Shown here piece after piece: positions 46,807 to 58,487 of a stretch of 64,000 nt of DNA. Every line of letters begins with the position of its first letter. Position 1 is the first letter of the stretch. This DNA comes from Ceraceosorus guamensis (Eukaryota > Basidiomycota > Exobasidiomycetes > Ceraceosorales > Ceraceosoraceae). The translations under genes and the position numbers were made by a program. Location of the stretch: assembly GCF_003144195.1 (NCBI RefSeq), contig NW_020290025.1, forward strand, positions 62,001-126,000, read 5' to 3'. A model generated the notes under the pieces. It worked only from the letters and a program-made list of their open reading frames with translations, ran no database searches and was not told where the DNA came from.

Positions 46807-49800
46807 ATGAGCCGGCTCCCTCCCATACTCGTGGGCACCCAGGCAGGAGGACAACCGTCGCCAAAGCTGCCTTCCTCTGCGGCCTTTGGCGCGTCGGGCG
46901 GATCAGGTGGCTTGTCCTCACCTCTGAACAGTCCACGAACTTCCTTATCGCATAGCAACATACCCGGCCATCTGTCCCCATTCAGGAGCGACTCTTCCAA
47001 TCGTTTCGGATCAGCATCCATCGGTAGTCCTAGGACCAGCAGCTTGGCTCGAGATGCCGCTTCTGCTTTGCACTATCCCACGAGCAATTCGAGACCTTCT
47101 TCGCCCATGATTGAGCGAGACGACAAGGCTGGCGATCATGCTGGATCTTCGACGTCCAACATGCGCGCCGTTACTTCATCTGCGAGGGACGATGATGCTT
47201 CGGGTGATGAGAGGAGCAGAAAACGGGCGCGAGAAGGTGATACAGAGGATTCTGTCGGCGGCGGCGGTGGCACTTCCAACGATGAATGGGCTTCGCGGTC
47301 TAAGGATCATGACGGGATGGATTCTGCTTCGAAATGTGAGTGTTGCAGGGCGTGGATTATGGTCCAATTACCCTGCTCCTCTGCCTGAGCTCGTGACACC
47401 GATTCCGAGCTCGCCGCAAAGCTCGCACGCGCCACTCGAGCTCACAAGTTCAAATGCCTTTGTGACCGCCTATAGCCCTATTTCCGACCCTTGCCATCCG
47501 CGATGACGCTAGGAGGTCAGGCTCTCCCCGTCTTTCTGATGTATATTCATCAAGCCCGCGGCCGGATCGCCTGTACCGCGCTTCGCCAAGCTTCCGATCG
47601 ACGTATGGAAGTGGTCAAAGAGAGGCATCGCCTTGGTTCCCGGAAGGGAGGCGCGCATCACCTTTTGCATCCGCCGCAAGCAAAGACTCCCACGGAGACA
47701 GCTTCGATCAAAGCATCGGCGGTTCAGGCAGTCTGTTCCCATTCGCGAGCATTGCAGGTGGAAAGACGGAAGAGGGAAGAGATAGCCCTAGTCGTAGCAC
47801 AAGATTGCTTCCGCCACCCGAACGGTATGCGTCTCCAGGCATTCTACCGAGCAATCCAGCAGCATACAGCTTCTCGGGAGGCCAACCTACTGATAGCAAG
47901 TCTGGTCAAGGTCATGCCGGCGCTTTGACGAGCTCTCCGTATCGGAGGGGCGGCGAACTCCCGTTCTCGCCATCGCAACTTTCGCGCGAGCCCTTCAAGA
48001 CAGAAGCAGGAGACGTACACTTGCCCTCCCCTCAAGCCCCCTCAGAAAGCAGGTTCGGTCCCCCTGGCGACGATGTCTCTCGCAACAACACCCGCTTTGG
48101 ACCGCCTGGTGCAGATCTCACACGCGACAGCGGCGCGAGCCCATGGAGCGCTTTAGCAAGCGCGCCCGAGAGCACGGGTCCAGAGACATCTCAGGCATTG
48201 GACGTCAATGTTTCGTCCGAGCCTATGCTGCATTTTCTGCAATCCAACCACAATGTCGTCAGCACGACATCGTCAAATCTTACCGGCGTCTTCGCAGAAG
48301 CATCTGGTGCCAACGGAAATGGTTCTGTGGAACCTTCCAGCGCACAACTCACCACCTTCGGACCTCTAACGTCTTCTCAGTACATGAGCCTAGGAGGTTA
48401 CTCGGCACCTGCGCAACTGGTGGATACCGGCACCTTGCCCCTGCCAGATGCGTCGGCCATAGCTTCCAGTTCGCAAACTGCGATCAAAGAGGAGGAAGAC
48501 GTCAAGCCTCCTCGGAGACCTAGGCCCTCTGGCAACTCTAAAGCAGCTCAAGCCGCCGCTGCAGCTCATCCCACTGCTGAAAGCGATGCGGGAGGTCCGA
48601 AACTGCATCGGTGCGAGAATTGCGAGAAAACCTTCAGTAGGCGTTCAGACCTTGCCAGGCACAAGCGCATACATACGGGTGAAAGACCCTACCCGTGCGA
48701 ATTTCCAGGTTGCGGCAAGAGTTTCATCCAAGTGAGTGCATTGCGCCTGATTGCTCTACCCGCATTCCGGACAACTCACGCACGGTACGATGCCCTCTCC
48801 TTTCAGCGCTCGGCTCTCACTGTGCATTCCCGGGTGCACTCGGGAGAGCGGCCTCACAGATGCGAGTTTCCAGGTTGCGGCAAGAGCTTCTCCGACTCTT
48901 CGTCGCTTGCGCGGCATCGACGCACTCATTCAGGCCGGCGACCGTACGTGTGCCAGCATCCGAAATGTGGAAAGCAGTTTACACGCCGAACAACGCTCAA
49001 CCGCCATGCGAGATGTCACCAGCCAGGCTACGTCAAGCCTCAAAGCAAATCGTGAGTTCGAATCATGCTTCGAGGCAGCGTGGGTCCGCGTCTGCTAACC
49101 ACAATCCCTCCATCCGTTCGTAGTGGAAAGAAGCGAGAGGACGGTGCGAGCGAGTCTGATGAGGAGTCGGACGGCTCTGACGCCGAAGATGGAGAGGGCG
49201 ACTCTTCGAAGCAATGGACGGACGAGGAAGCCGGAGCAGACCAATCGACCTCGAAGATCCAACTTAAGCAAGACCCCGCAGCTGCAGCTGCTCCCCCTAC
49301 TGCAGCGGAGGAGCAATCTGCCGCTGTATCTGCTGCAAAGCCGAAGCGCAAGTCTACGAAACGAGCGGCTCCCTCAGCGAAAGTCCAGAGCAAGGCGCGG
49401 AAGAGTAATCAGGAGGAGGAGGACACGGCTACGAGAAATCGAAGCCGATCGGATGCTGAGGCTGCCATGACGCTTGCATCTGCCGCTCTCTTTGCTCAAC
49501 AGCAACCGCCGAATGCAGGTTTCGGCGACGGCATGGCGACCCCAATGTCCTCGTCAGCTTTTGGCCATGGCCGCACCCAAAGTCAGTCGGAGATGGAGTC
49601 ACCGGCCAAGGTCTTGGCTGGTATGGCGGTAGGTGGCCATTTTGGCAACTCGCCTTTCATGAACCCTGGTCATTACGGGGATGCGAGCATGACGCTAGCA
49701 CCTGAGCAAGCTGCCGCTATGAGCCTATCTGGTCTGGCCGGTTTGTCTTCCGCCAATCATATGGTGCCACCGCTTCCAGGAGGCCTTGGGGGTCTGAGCG

Positions 49801-50252
49801 AAGCTGCTGCGCTGGCTTCCGCAGCGGTCGCAGCTAGCAATCCTGGTGCAACCTCTGGCAACCCTTCGATAGATTACAGCCTTGGCACGTCTGCCCCGGG
49901 GCACGTGATGAATGGCGCATCCCCTTCGCTTGTAGGGCATCACCCGCACTCTTTCTCTGCGCCAGCCAACGGGACGACGTCGATGGCGAATGTCTCCGCA
50001 TTGACGTCACCATCCGCTTCTGCGGCTGAAAGTCTGGCCGCCATGAGCGGCATCACTTACGACCAGGCGCACATGCTTCTGATCTCGGCCGCCTCCTCTG
50101 CAGGTGCTATGGCCGCGCCGGCACCCACACCGGCGCAAGATCCCTTGTCCTTGGCGGTCGCTGCTGCTGCTGCTGCCGTGGCTGCGCACGAGGATGCACA
50201 GCCACAAAGCAAACGAGCACGCACGGCCAGCTCTTCGAGTGGCGGACGGTGA
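46807..50252 (+). CDS. Four-finger C2H2 zinc-finger transcription factor
   Basis: Sequence-specific DNA-binding regulator; target unknown. Exons 46807-47335, 47476-48731, 48807-49051, 49124-50252 (1052 residues). Four Kruppel-type fingers lie at about 553-670: one C-x2-C finger ([17 protein letters not shown]) and three C-x4-C fingers ([57 protein letters not shown]), joined by TGERP-type linkers. The second intron splits finger 2 exactly between FIQ and RSAL. An acidic stretch ([16 protein letters not shown]) and a Lys-rich patch follow the fingers. The rest is Ser/Pro- or Ala/Gly-rich and looks disordered. The first intron (140 bases) was placed by frame: it skips a stop and keeps phase with all later exons, but its acceptor is the weakest in the model. 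It converges on the small gene, 442 bases away. Confidence 0.9.
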
Positions 50253-50694
50253 ACCTGACTGGGTTGTACTGTGAGCACAGGCATGCCTTCATCACCACGA
50301 AACCTTCTCATGCCCACACTACCTTTGGCTCTGGCATCTTCTATTCCTCCTTTGCAAATTCTGAGAATGGAGCACATTTGCCTTCCTTCGCCTATCCCTT
50401 GACTTCCTCAACATCTTCACAAGTCTCTCTCCAATCACTGGTACGAAGCCTTCCCGATTCGCATCGCGACGCCGATCATGGACGTTGCTCTCCTCTGTAA
50501 GATAGTTCCCCATTGGTGTTTCATGATATTGTACAGTGTCGCAACGTAAAAGGTGGCATGCATGCGTGGCAAGTGCGGCTGCCTGTGCTGATGTCACTCG
50601 ATGGGACACGTTGAGAATGCTGACGAGCCAGGATTGCGACAAGATTGTGCCAGCGGAACCGCCGAGCTTTATGAAGTGCAAGACATCAAAAGCT
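50253..50694. other. Convergent 3' region
   Basis: About 440 bases between the C2H2 stop codon and the stop codon of the small minus-strand gene, presumably two 3'UTRs. I see no gene, repeat or RNA structure in it. Confidence 0.5.
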
Positions 50695-51194
50695 TCACTT
50701 TGAGCCGGTCGTCTGGTCACCTCCAGACTCTCCTGCCGCTGCAGCCTTGCGCTCGTCGTGGCTCAGGATCTTGATGGGCTGCCCCTCATTGTGCGCTTGA
50801 GGCTTCTCCTCGCTGGTCCCAAAGATGTTCATCGGCTTGCCAGTGTTGGCTTCGAAGTTCTTTGCGTTCTGTGAGAGCGCAGCGAAGAAGTGCGTCAGCT
50901 GTCCATGAGCCGAGTCGCTAGGTAGCCAAGTGGACTGCGGGACCTTTATAATCATGCTAGCTTCAAACTCACTTGAGCATACTTGCTGCGAAGTAGGTGG
51001 GATGAGGCAGACAAGCATGATCAGCCAGATGTATCTCATCTCAAGGGAGAAAGAGAGAGAGAGAGAGGGAGGAGTGACTCGAGACGATCTTGGTCATCCG
51101 AAAGGCAACAAACGCACCCTTTGAGCTTGGTCACTTCGTTTTGCAATCCTTGCATGTTAGCAGTCCCGTCCGCATTTCTGATGGGCGCCGACAT
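50695..51194 (-). CDS. Small 87-residue protein with a 13-base microexon, function unknown
   Basis: Three exons: 51194-51118 (77 bases), 50985-50973 (13 bases) and 50868-50695 (174 bases). The spliced protein begins MSAPIRNADGTANMQGLQNE and reads VTKLKGKYAQNAKNFEANTG across both junctions, then KPMNIFGTSEEKPQAHNEGQ, ending QTTGSK. It is hydrophilic with no signal peptide or membrane segment. The first 45 residues could form an amphipathic helix. All junctions are GT-AG and in phase; the first intron has a long CT-rich tract. Composition and the clean splicing support a real gene, but I do not recognise the family. Without the microexon the frame would be broken. Divergent from the MAPEG gene across 850 bases. 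Confidence 0.72.
50973..50985 (-). other. Predicted 13-base microexon
   Basis: CAAGTATGCTCAA on the minus strand is bounded by TTCGCAG before and GTGAGTTT after. It adds KYAQ (with the shared Gly codon) and restores frame between the flanking exons. An intron from the first donor directly to the last acceptor would shift the frame. Confidence 0.65.
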
Positions 51195-52043
51195 GATGAA
51201 TGGGTGATAGAGTTGCGACAATGTGGGACGGGCCATGCAATGGAATTTCGAAGCTCGTTGCTTCAATGTCCACCTATGATAGCGTGAGCTCTTCGGTGCG
51301 GAATCAGGGCACCGGTGAGCGTTCGGGGGGAGGGGCGGAGATGGTAGTGCTCGCGCTCTGATGGCTGGGGACGTGGTCTGAGAATCCCAAGTACGAGGCA
51401 GATGTTCGTGGCTGTGATGTTCACTGAGCTTTTGGTTCGTCCAAGTAAAGCAAGTGCGAGGGTGAGATTGGAAAGTGCAGGGCAAGCTGCGCAGCACACG
51501 TACGGTAGTCAGACGGACGGACTGTGTGGTCTGTGCTGTGCGCGCGAGTTATGCAAGCAGAGCCGAGGTGTGTGATCATTGATTCTCTCTGCTGTGAACC
51601 CTGCTGCCGAATCGTGAGTGTGGGTACGCCGTGCAGCAGCGCTCGCTGCATACTGCATGCTCACCACTCGTGACTGCTTGCTGGCTCAGTCATGAGTCGA
51701 GCTTCTCTCTTCCTCAGACCAGTGCTCCATCTGACATTTCTGGTGGGTTGCGGTATGCGGCGCGAGCGTATCAAGTACGAAGTGCTGTGGGTGTGTGGTC
51801 GTGCGTGCATGCCTTTGCCTTCTCCGGCGTACGCGTTCACATTGGACGGAACGTAGGTCACCGGGACAACCGTCCACGCGAGATGGTGTGATGGACCCCG
51901 AGAGAACACTCATGCATCGTATCGATCACTAGTCAAACATTCTCTCGACGCCTGGCTGGCCGACCTTTCCTTTCGCTCTCGCTCCTCTTTTGCAGCCTCG
52001 TGAACCTTTGCGCTCAAGACGCGAGGAAAAGGGCGATTTAAAG
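51195..52043. promoter_or_regulatory. Divergent promoter region, small gene / MAPEG gene
   Basis: About 850 bases between two divergent start codons. A CT-rich stretch (51958-51998) lies just upstream of the MAPEG start. I see no gene and no clear core promoter elements beyond that. Confidence 0.45.
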
Positions 52044-52882
52044 ATGCCGTTCGCCTATCTTCTCACGCCCGCTTCTCTAGCCCAATCGGCCCTCTTTGCA
52101 GGGTACTACGCCTATCTCAACATCAACGTGTGTTCCTATCGACGATTAAGCGGCGTGGCCATCGGCGATGGGCTGACGATAGGCGTAAGCATGCCAGCGG
52201 CGGCCAAGACGGACAAGGAGAAGCAAGTCGCTGCAAGAGGTCTAGCGAGAGCTTTCAAGGCCCAAGGAGATTTCTGGTCGCAGACTCCGTTCGCAGTGAG
52301 TCACCCATGGCTCATGCTTCAGTATCCAACCCACACTCGCTGCCAGCGTTCCACTGCATTGATGCAACCGACGATGCCCTTGATCGACAAGCGCTCGTCC
52401 CATCGCCTCGCTGATGCATCACCCCATCACATTCGCTTCGAAGCTCATCTTCTTGTCCATCTCCGAGCTCAACGGTCTGCCCTACAAATGGGTCCACATC
52501 ATCGGGTCCACTCTCTTTCTCTCTCGCGTCCTCGCTTCCCAGCTGGCCCTGCTGGATACCGATCGCAAGGAGGCCGTCGCGCAGGACGAGGTGAAGAGGT
52601 ACAGAGCCGCAGAAGGAGGGGCAAGAGCAGTCACTGGCGTCATTATGGTGAGCAAGGGCTCAGCGATGGTGTCGCAGCCTGAACGGTCAACGTGAGCTCT
52701 TGCTGACGATTCCCATTCACGCGTTCCTTGATGCCCAGCTGGGCGTGGGATTCTACAACGTGAGTGCCGGTACGTTCAGAGAGATGACACGCTCGCTGCT
52801 TATTGACGCCGGCCTACTCTCACGGCCTCTGATCTAGCTACGTTTGGGCTGGAAGCCTCTGAAAGATTTCCTCTCGTTCTGA
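52044..52882 (+). CDS. MAPEG-family membrane protein
   Basis: The MAPEG family groups microsomal glutathione transferases and related small multi-helix membrane proteins. Four exons: 52044-52295, 52444-52647, 52739-52759 (21 bases), 52838-52882; 173 residues. A first membrane helix is at about 10-30 (ALFAGYYAYLNINV). A cytosolic loop with VAIGDG and ARGLARAFKAQGDFWSQTPF resembles the MAPEG loop containing R-A-x-x-N-x-x-E. Helices at about 85-118 (ALIFLSISELNGLP, WVHIIGSTLFLSRVL) follow, then another near 140-160 (GVIMLGVGFYNLRLG). The conserved Asn-x-x-Glu is replaced by Gln-Gly-Asp-Phe here, so glutathione activity is uncertain. Splicing is fixed by the family pattern QTPFALIFLSxSELNG. Convergent with SSB1, 257 bases between stop codons. 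Confidence 0.87.
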
Positions 52883-53139
52883 TACGCACCGCGCAGCCAG
52901 TCATGTTTTCTGTTCAGCGCGTAAGCTCACACCCGCACCCTTCTCTGAGTCCAAAAGCGAGCAAGCTCGCATTCAATTTTGTGTGGTATGTGCAAAGGCG
53001 TAAGCGCACTCATGCTAAAGTGAGAGCAAAGACGTGCTGTGCACAAGTCACGATGTAAGGTGAAGGTCGTTGCGATGGTGCACAGTGGAGAGCATTCTCA
53101 GGTAACGAAGCGCGAAAGCTGGAGCGGCGTCAGGGCCTC

Positions 53140-55780
53140 TTAACGACCACCAGTCTGCATAGCCTTCTGAACGCTTCGGCGCAGTCTCAAAGAAGAGCGG
53201 CGGTAGTCGTCTGCGCTGGCATCCTCCAACTCGAGGAGCTCGAGAGCCTTGGCGAGCTCCTGCTCCACAGAAGCCTTTTGCGCACGCTTGAAGGTGGCGG
53301 CGGGGCTGGAGATGGTTCCCTCGACGCTGTGCACGTAGGCCTCCAGCTCGTTCTTGGCGTCGTGACGGGCGGCGAACTCCTTGTCGGAAGCCTTGAAGGA
53401 CTCGCTGTCCTTGATCATTTGCTCAATCTCGTTGGAGCTGAGACGACCAACGGAGTTGGTGATGGTGATGTTGGCCTTGCGGCCGGCAGTCCTCTCCTCG
53501 GCAGTGACCTTCAACAGACCGTTTGCATCGACCTCGAAAGTGCAGAGCAATTCTGCCTGACCCTTGGGCATAGGTGGGACACCAGTGAGCTCGAACTCTC
53601 CGAGGAGACGGTTCTCCTTGCACTGAGTTCGTTCACCCTCGTAGACGGGGAAGGTGACCGTGGTTTGGTTGTCCTCAACAGTGCAGAAAGTACGGGTCTT
53701 GTTGCAGGGGATGGGAGTGTTGCGGGGCACAACGACACCGAAAACGTCTCCTTGCATAGCGACACCGAGAGAGAGCGGCGCAACGTCGAGCAGAAGCAGG
53801 TCGGCCGTCTTATCGCTGGTCTGGTTGGTGAGGACGGCGGCTTGGACAGCGGCACCGTACGCAACAGCTTCATCGGGGTTGATCGACTTGTTGAGCTGGC
53901 GGCCGTTGAAGAACTCGGAAACGAGGGACTGGATCTTGGGGATACGGGTAGAACCACCGACCAGCACAATGTCATCAACCTTGTCAGCAGGCATCTTGGC
54001 GTCCTTCAGCACCTTTGCGACGGGGTCAATTGTGCCCTTGAAAGCAGCTGCATTGATCTCCTCGAAACGGGCACGGGTAATGTTCGCTTGGAAGTCGATA
54101 CCCTGCATGCAGACAAGGGAACATCGAATCAGCTCCACTCTCTCCAACACTCGTTGTCTCGCACAACGCATGCGCTTGTGAAGGACAGCCGATGAATGTT
54201 GTACCCTGTCTCGCCAGGTAGAACCGATACTCACGTTGAAAAGAGAGTCCACCTCGACAGTGGTCTGAGTGACAGAGGAGAGCGTTCGCTTCGCACGCTC
54301 ACATGCACTCCTGAGACGACGGGTAGCACGAGCGTCACCAGAAATGTCCTCCTTGTGCTTGCGCTGGAACTCCTTCTTGAAGTGGTCAAGCAAAGAGTTG
54401 TCAAAGTCCTGTCCACCCAGATGAGTGTCACCGGCGGTCGCCTTGACAGCAAACACACCACCAGTGATGTTCAGCAGAGAGACATCAAATGTGCCACCTC
54501 CAAGGTCGAAAATGAGAACGTTCTTCTCAGTGGATGACTTGGAGTCGAGACCGTAGGCAATGGCTGCGGCGGTGGGCTCGTTGATGATACGCAGAACTTC
54601 GAGACCAGCGATGGTGCCTGTCGAACAAGAGATCAGATGACTCAGCTCCAGGTCCAAGTTTTGGCTGGCGAAATGGGCACATCTCGAATCCACCACCACC
54701 TCAAGAAGCTCGGCCAATCTTTGTCTGAGCGGCAGGGCTCATTGATGCTCGGAGAGCTTCTTTGCTCTACACAGCAGCGGACTGCTTCAGGATTAGCATG
54801 GAATGTTTGTTGAATCCCTGCACTGCCACCCATCCATGCCGCGCCGTGCATTCCGACCCTCGATCGACAAAGATCTCGCACCGAGTCTCGCCGCTTCTTT
54901 TCTCTCAAAAATCCGCATCTTTGGCAATCGCGTTGCAAAGCTCAGCCCAACTCACCGGCATCCTTGGTGGCCAGACGTTGGGAGTCGTTGAAGTAGGCGG
55001 GCACGGTGACGACAGCCTTCTTGACCTCCTTGCCGATCTTGGCCTCCGCAATCTCTCTCATCTTGGAGAGGACCATGGAAGAAATTTCCTGAGGAGAGAA
55101 TTGCTTCTTCTCGTTTTGGTACTCGACCTGAGCACACGCAGACCTCGTGTCAGTCAGTATTCGCCTGGCATCGTACCAACATCCTTGCTGCACAAGCGCA
55201 CCTCGATGAAGGGAGAGCCGTCCTTGTCGACGACTGTGAAAGGCCAGTGAACCATGTCCTTCTTGACATCGGGGTCATCGAAACGACGTCCAATGAGACG
55301 CTTGGCATCGAAGACTGGTGACAATGATCAGATAGGTGAATTTGTCAGTCGGCCATGTGCCACGCCCGAGGCCGCCAGCTTGCAGCTTTGCAATCATCTG
55401 CAGGATCCGCTAGCAGCCGATCCGTCGTCCCTCGCTGTCGTCCAAACTCACCAGTGTGTCTAGGGTTCATGGCAGCTTGGTTCTTGGCAGCATCACCGAT
55501 CAATCGCTCGCTGTCGGTGAAGGCGACGTAAGAAGGTGTTGTGCGATTACCCTCTGTGAAAGCACAAGGCATGATGGAAAGATCGAGAATCAGCAATGAC
55601 GCTTCACAATCCCAAGTCCGTGTCGAGCCTCCTTGACGATCAGTCGTACTCACGGTCGTTTGCGATGATCTCAACACGCTCGTTGACCCACCAGCCGACG
55701 CAGGAGTACGTCGTGCCAAGGTCGATACCGATGGCGCCCTGGTAGACGTCATCGTTGACAGCGGGAACCTCTCCAGACAT
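53140..55780 (-). CDS. SSB1: Ribosome-associated Hsp70 (Ssb type)
   Basis: Fungal Hsp70 that binds nascent chains at the ribosome exit with the RAC (Zuo1-Ssz1) co-chaperone. Six exons: 55780-55654, 55553-55452, 55314-55202, 55127-54956, 54617-54235, 54102-53140 (619 residues, slightly longer than yeast Ssb at 613). Motifs: [17 protein letters not shown] at the start, [15 protein letters not shown] across intron 1, [32 protein letters not shown] (about 208-218), [12 protein letters not shown]. The sequence matches Ssb rather than cytosolic Ssa: it has the [13 protein letters not shown] opening and lacks the C-terminal EEVD, ending MQTGGR. Introns cluster in the 5' half, and intron 4 is 338 bases, long for this window. 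It is the second Hsp70 in the window, clearly of a different class from SSC1. Confidence 0.97.
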
Positions 55781-56662
55781 GATGTGCTAGAGGCGAGTCG
55801 AGGACTATGAGAAGGTGACGGAATGCGAGACAAGTTGTGACCTCGGAATGTGCCGTAAGATGATAATGACAAGTCCAGAGGACGGTGAGGATGGTGGTGA
55901 ATCGATTTGTCCAGCTGACTGACTTCCGTTCACCCAGACAGCTCTTCCTTCAGCCTTTCAGCACCACCAGCAGGGCACGGAACGGCACGCTGCACGCACC
56001 CGCGCGCGCACGCACGCTCTTCACATCTTTTTCGCGAACGAGAAGTTTTGCGTGCAGGCGTATCGGGTGCAGGCAGCCAGGCAGGCGCCCAAGCGCGAAT
56101 GCGTGTGATGCAGCAGCAGCAAACTTTTGCGCCTTTCGCAGAAGCCCAGGCGCAGGCAGGCGCACCTCATCTTCTGCGTCGCTTTGCCCTGACTGGTCGG
56201 CTGCTCCGCGTGGCAGGACCTTGCACGTGATCAATTAATGTGCCGTACGAGACAAGACAGATCACAAAACAAGCACCGCTGCGACTGCGCCATGCACCAC
56301 ATACTTGTACGTGAGCATTCTGCGGTGAACCATGTGCCGGCTTTGTCCCATCATACCGTAGGCGCTAGCTGGCAGTGCCGTCAGCGTGCCACTTGATTGT
56401 GCACTGCGCTCCAAGCTCCATAAGCATGACGGCTATCGCTCTACTTAGCCCTGCACCTGATGAGTCGCGAAAGGCGGACAGAGCGAACCAAGTGGTCATT
56501 TTAGAATGTACGGGAGACAACGGCATCCTGACTTGCAGAGGGGGGATGGTCGACGACGACACAATTTCTGGGCATATCTCGGAAGAGGATTGCGGACAGC
56601 GGGACGGCAATGGTCGATCTTTATCGATCTTTAAAACGAGTTGTTGAGTGACTGACATGCTC
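55781..56662. other. Gap between SSB1 start and hydrolase 3' end
   Basis: About 880 bases holding the SSB1 promoter. The first 200 bases upstream of SSB1 are pyrimidine-rich (GCTCTTCCTTCAGCCTTTCA), and a CG/CA alternating tract lies at 55998-56018. No gene is visible. Confidence 0.5.
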
Positions 56663-58487
56663 TCACTTCAGTGCTGCACTCGACGAGGTCTGGTCTTCCA
56701 CTAGACGCAAAGCTAGCTTCCCTCCTTTGTACTTGGCGAGCTGGCTTTGCTGTTGGACCGTGTCCAAATCCAGGATAGAGTCGCCATCAAATAGGCTGTG
56801 CATTGAAATGAGACTTGGTCAAATGGTCTGAAATGGAAATTCACCAAAGAAACCGAGTCGCGCTGCACTCACTAGTGGGCAGCCATCAGATGACCCGTAC
56901 GATTCTTGCGCACGAACAACTTTCCAGCAAATCTCGTCGCAATCTACAGCATGCCGCCTGGTCAGACGGCCCAGACGCGACATTACGGAATGGTGCACAA
57001 CTCACCTTCTTCTCGGGCTCGCCTTTGTGCTTGTTCCCTTTGATCCGGCTTGCGGCGACCCGCGTGGCGAAGAGAGCTCGGAAGGCGCTGGACAGTGAAT
57101 AGCGGGCTTTGCCGTCCCGAGGCAAACGGTCCGCCTGTTCGCTACGGAAGGCAAGCACACCAATTCTTGCCACCATGTCTCCTGCACAGAAGGACACGTG
57201 TCAGTCGAGAGGGCCTACAGCGGATGCACCATGTCATCGCCAGGACTCGAGCTCACCTTCGTTCGCAAAGTGTTCCAGGTGTCCAAACGCACCAGTGTCA
57301 CCTTGAAGTGGATTTGGGAAGTGATTCGCAGCTCTAGAGACGCATAGGTATTTTCACCGGTCGTCAAGAACATTGTCGACGTGCGCGAAAGGGTCATCGA
57401 ATTACTCACGCTGCAAACGTGTAGATTTCGAGCTTTGAGAGCGTGTCGCGATCAAAGTCGGAAAGGAGTTGATCCTTATGCGAGACGGCTAGGTCAGCAC
57501 AAGTTTCGCCACGACGCTACGTGCTCTCCTTCACTCACTGCCCAATTAGAACAGAGAATACCTCCTTGCGAATGTCCGATCAGAACTATGCGTTTGATGT
57601 TCTCGTTGCCCAGCCAGGTCGCAAGAGCATTGTATCCCACACGCTCGTCACGCGTGGGCCAACTGGAAAGACAAGAATGGTGTCCGCGTAAGAGATGACA
57701 TGGGTTCAAGCGGCGAAGCAGGTTGAAAGACGACATACCGCAGGTCTCTCTGGAGCAGACACTCAATCACTGATGGCATGGCGTGCATCAGCTGAGATTC
57801 GGCTCGGATCTTCCGGGGGCACAACACTCACAGTCAAAGAGCACTCCGTTGCTGCGATTAGAAATGCCATAGACAGGGCGTTTGAAGATCTTGTAGAGCT
57901 TGTCGCACACCTTGCGATTTCCAGTAGGCGAAGTCGCCACACCATTGACAAAGAACCATCGTTCACCACCGTACTTGCCATCAGCTTTCTCGAGCTGATG
58001 TTTGGTGGGCTTAATGATGTTCTTGCTACCTTGAACGATGTCGCAGAGCTTGAAAGTAGCCAAGAGGGTAGCAGTGGTGATGACTGGCCATGGCAGTCCG
58101 TACAGGAAGGACAGCAGAATGAAAGGGAGCACAATAATGCTGACTGTCGTCGCGACAATTTGATACAAGATACCACGCCACGTCATGTCTAGAAGCAGTG
58201 ACCGCGCAGGCAAGAGCACAAATGGCAGCCATGGCAGCTCGGCAAGCACCTGCGGATTGACATCCACTTGTGTTTCAATGAATAGACCTGAGCCTCCAGA
58301 CGACACCTGGTTTCACAAGCAAGGCGTCGTTCCAGAGATTTTTCAGAGGACTGTCGCGGTAGCCAATGGGGCGGTAGGCGGAGTCGATTTTGAACAACTT
58401 CTTCTCGTCAGCGGCGTCTTTCAGCGCCGTGGCAGGCGGAAGGGCGACAGCAGCGTCGCTGACGTAGACCTCGTCGCCGTCTGACAT
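56663..58487 (-). CDS. Nine-exon membrane-anchored alpha/beta hydrolase-like protein
   Basis: Likely a lipase/esterase-type hydrolase; substrate unknown. Modelled exons: 58487-58305, 58249-57832, 57769-57739, 57662-57562, 57488-57410, 57333-57257, 57181-57006, 56943-56873, 56795-56663 (422 residues, all in phase). After a soluble N-terminus (SAYRPIGYRDSPLKN) come two hydrophobic spans (about 85-125, IVATTVSIIVLPFILLSFLY then VITTATLLATF). The catalytic domain follows: RWFFVNGVATSP, then the nucleophile elbow VLIGHSQGA with Ser near residue 241. Later comes KLEIYTFAAAANHF, and near the end a His in NRTGHLMAAHYLF that could complete a triad. I recall this pattern from conserved fungal proteins of unknown function. 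The first intron (58250-58304, donor GTCGTC, 55 bases) is the weak point: a frame change is needed there but the donor is poor. A slightly different boundary is possible. Confidence 0.82.

Noticed and set aside
53278-54195. A 305-codon plus-strand frame opposite SSB1
   Set aside because: Same Hsp70 antisense effect as at SSC1. The frame crosses an SSB1 intron without any sign of selection.
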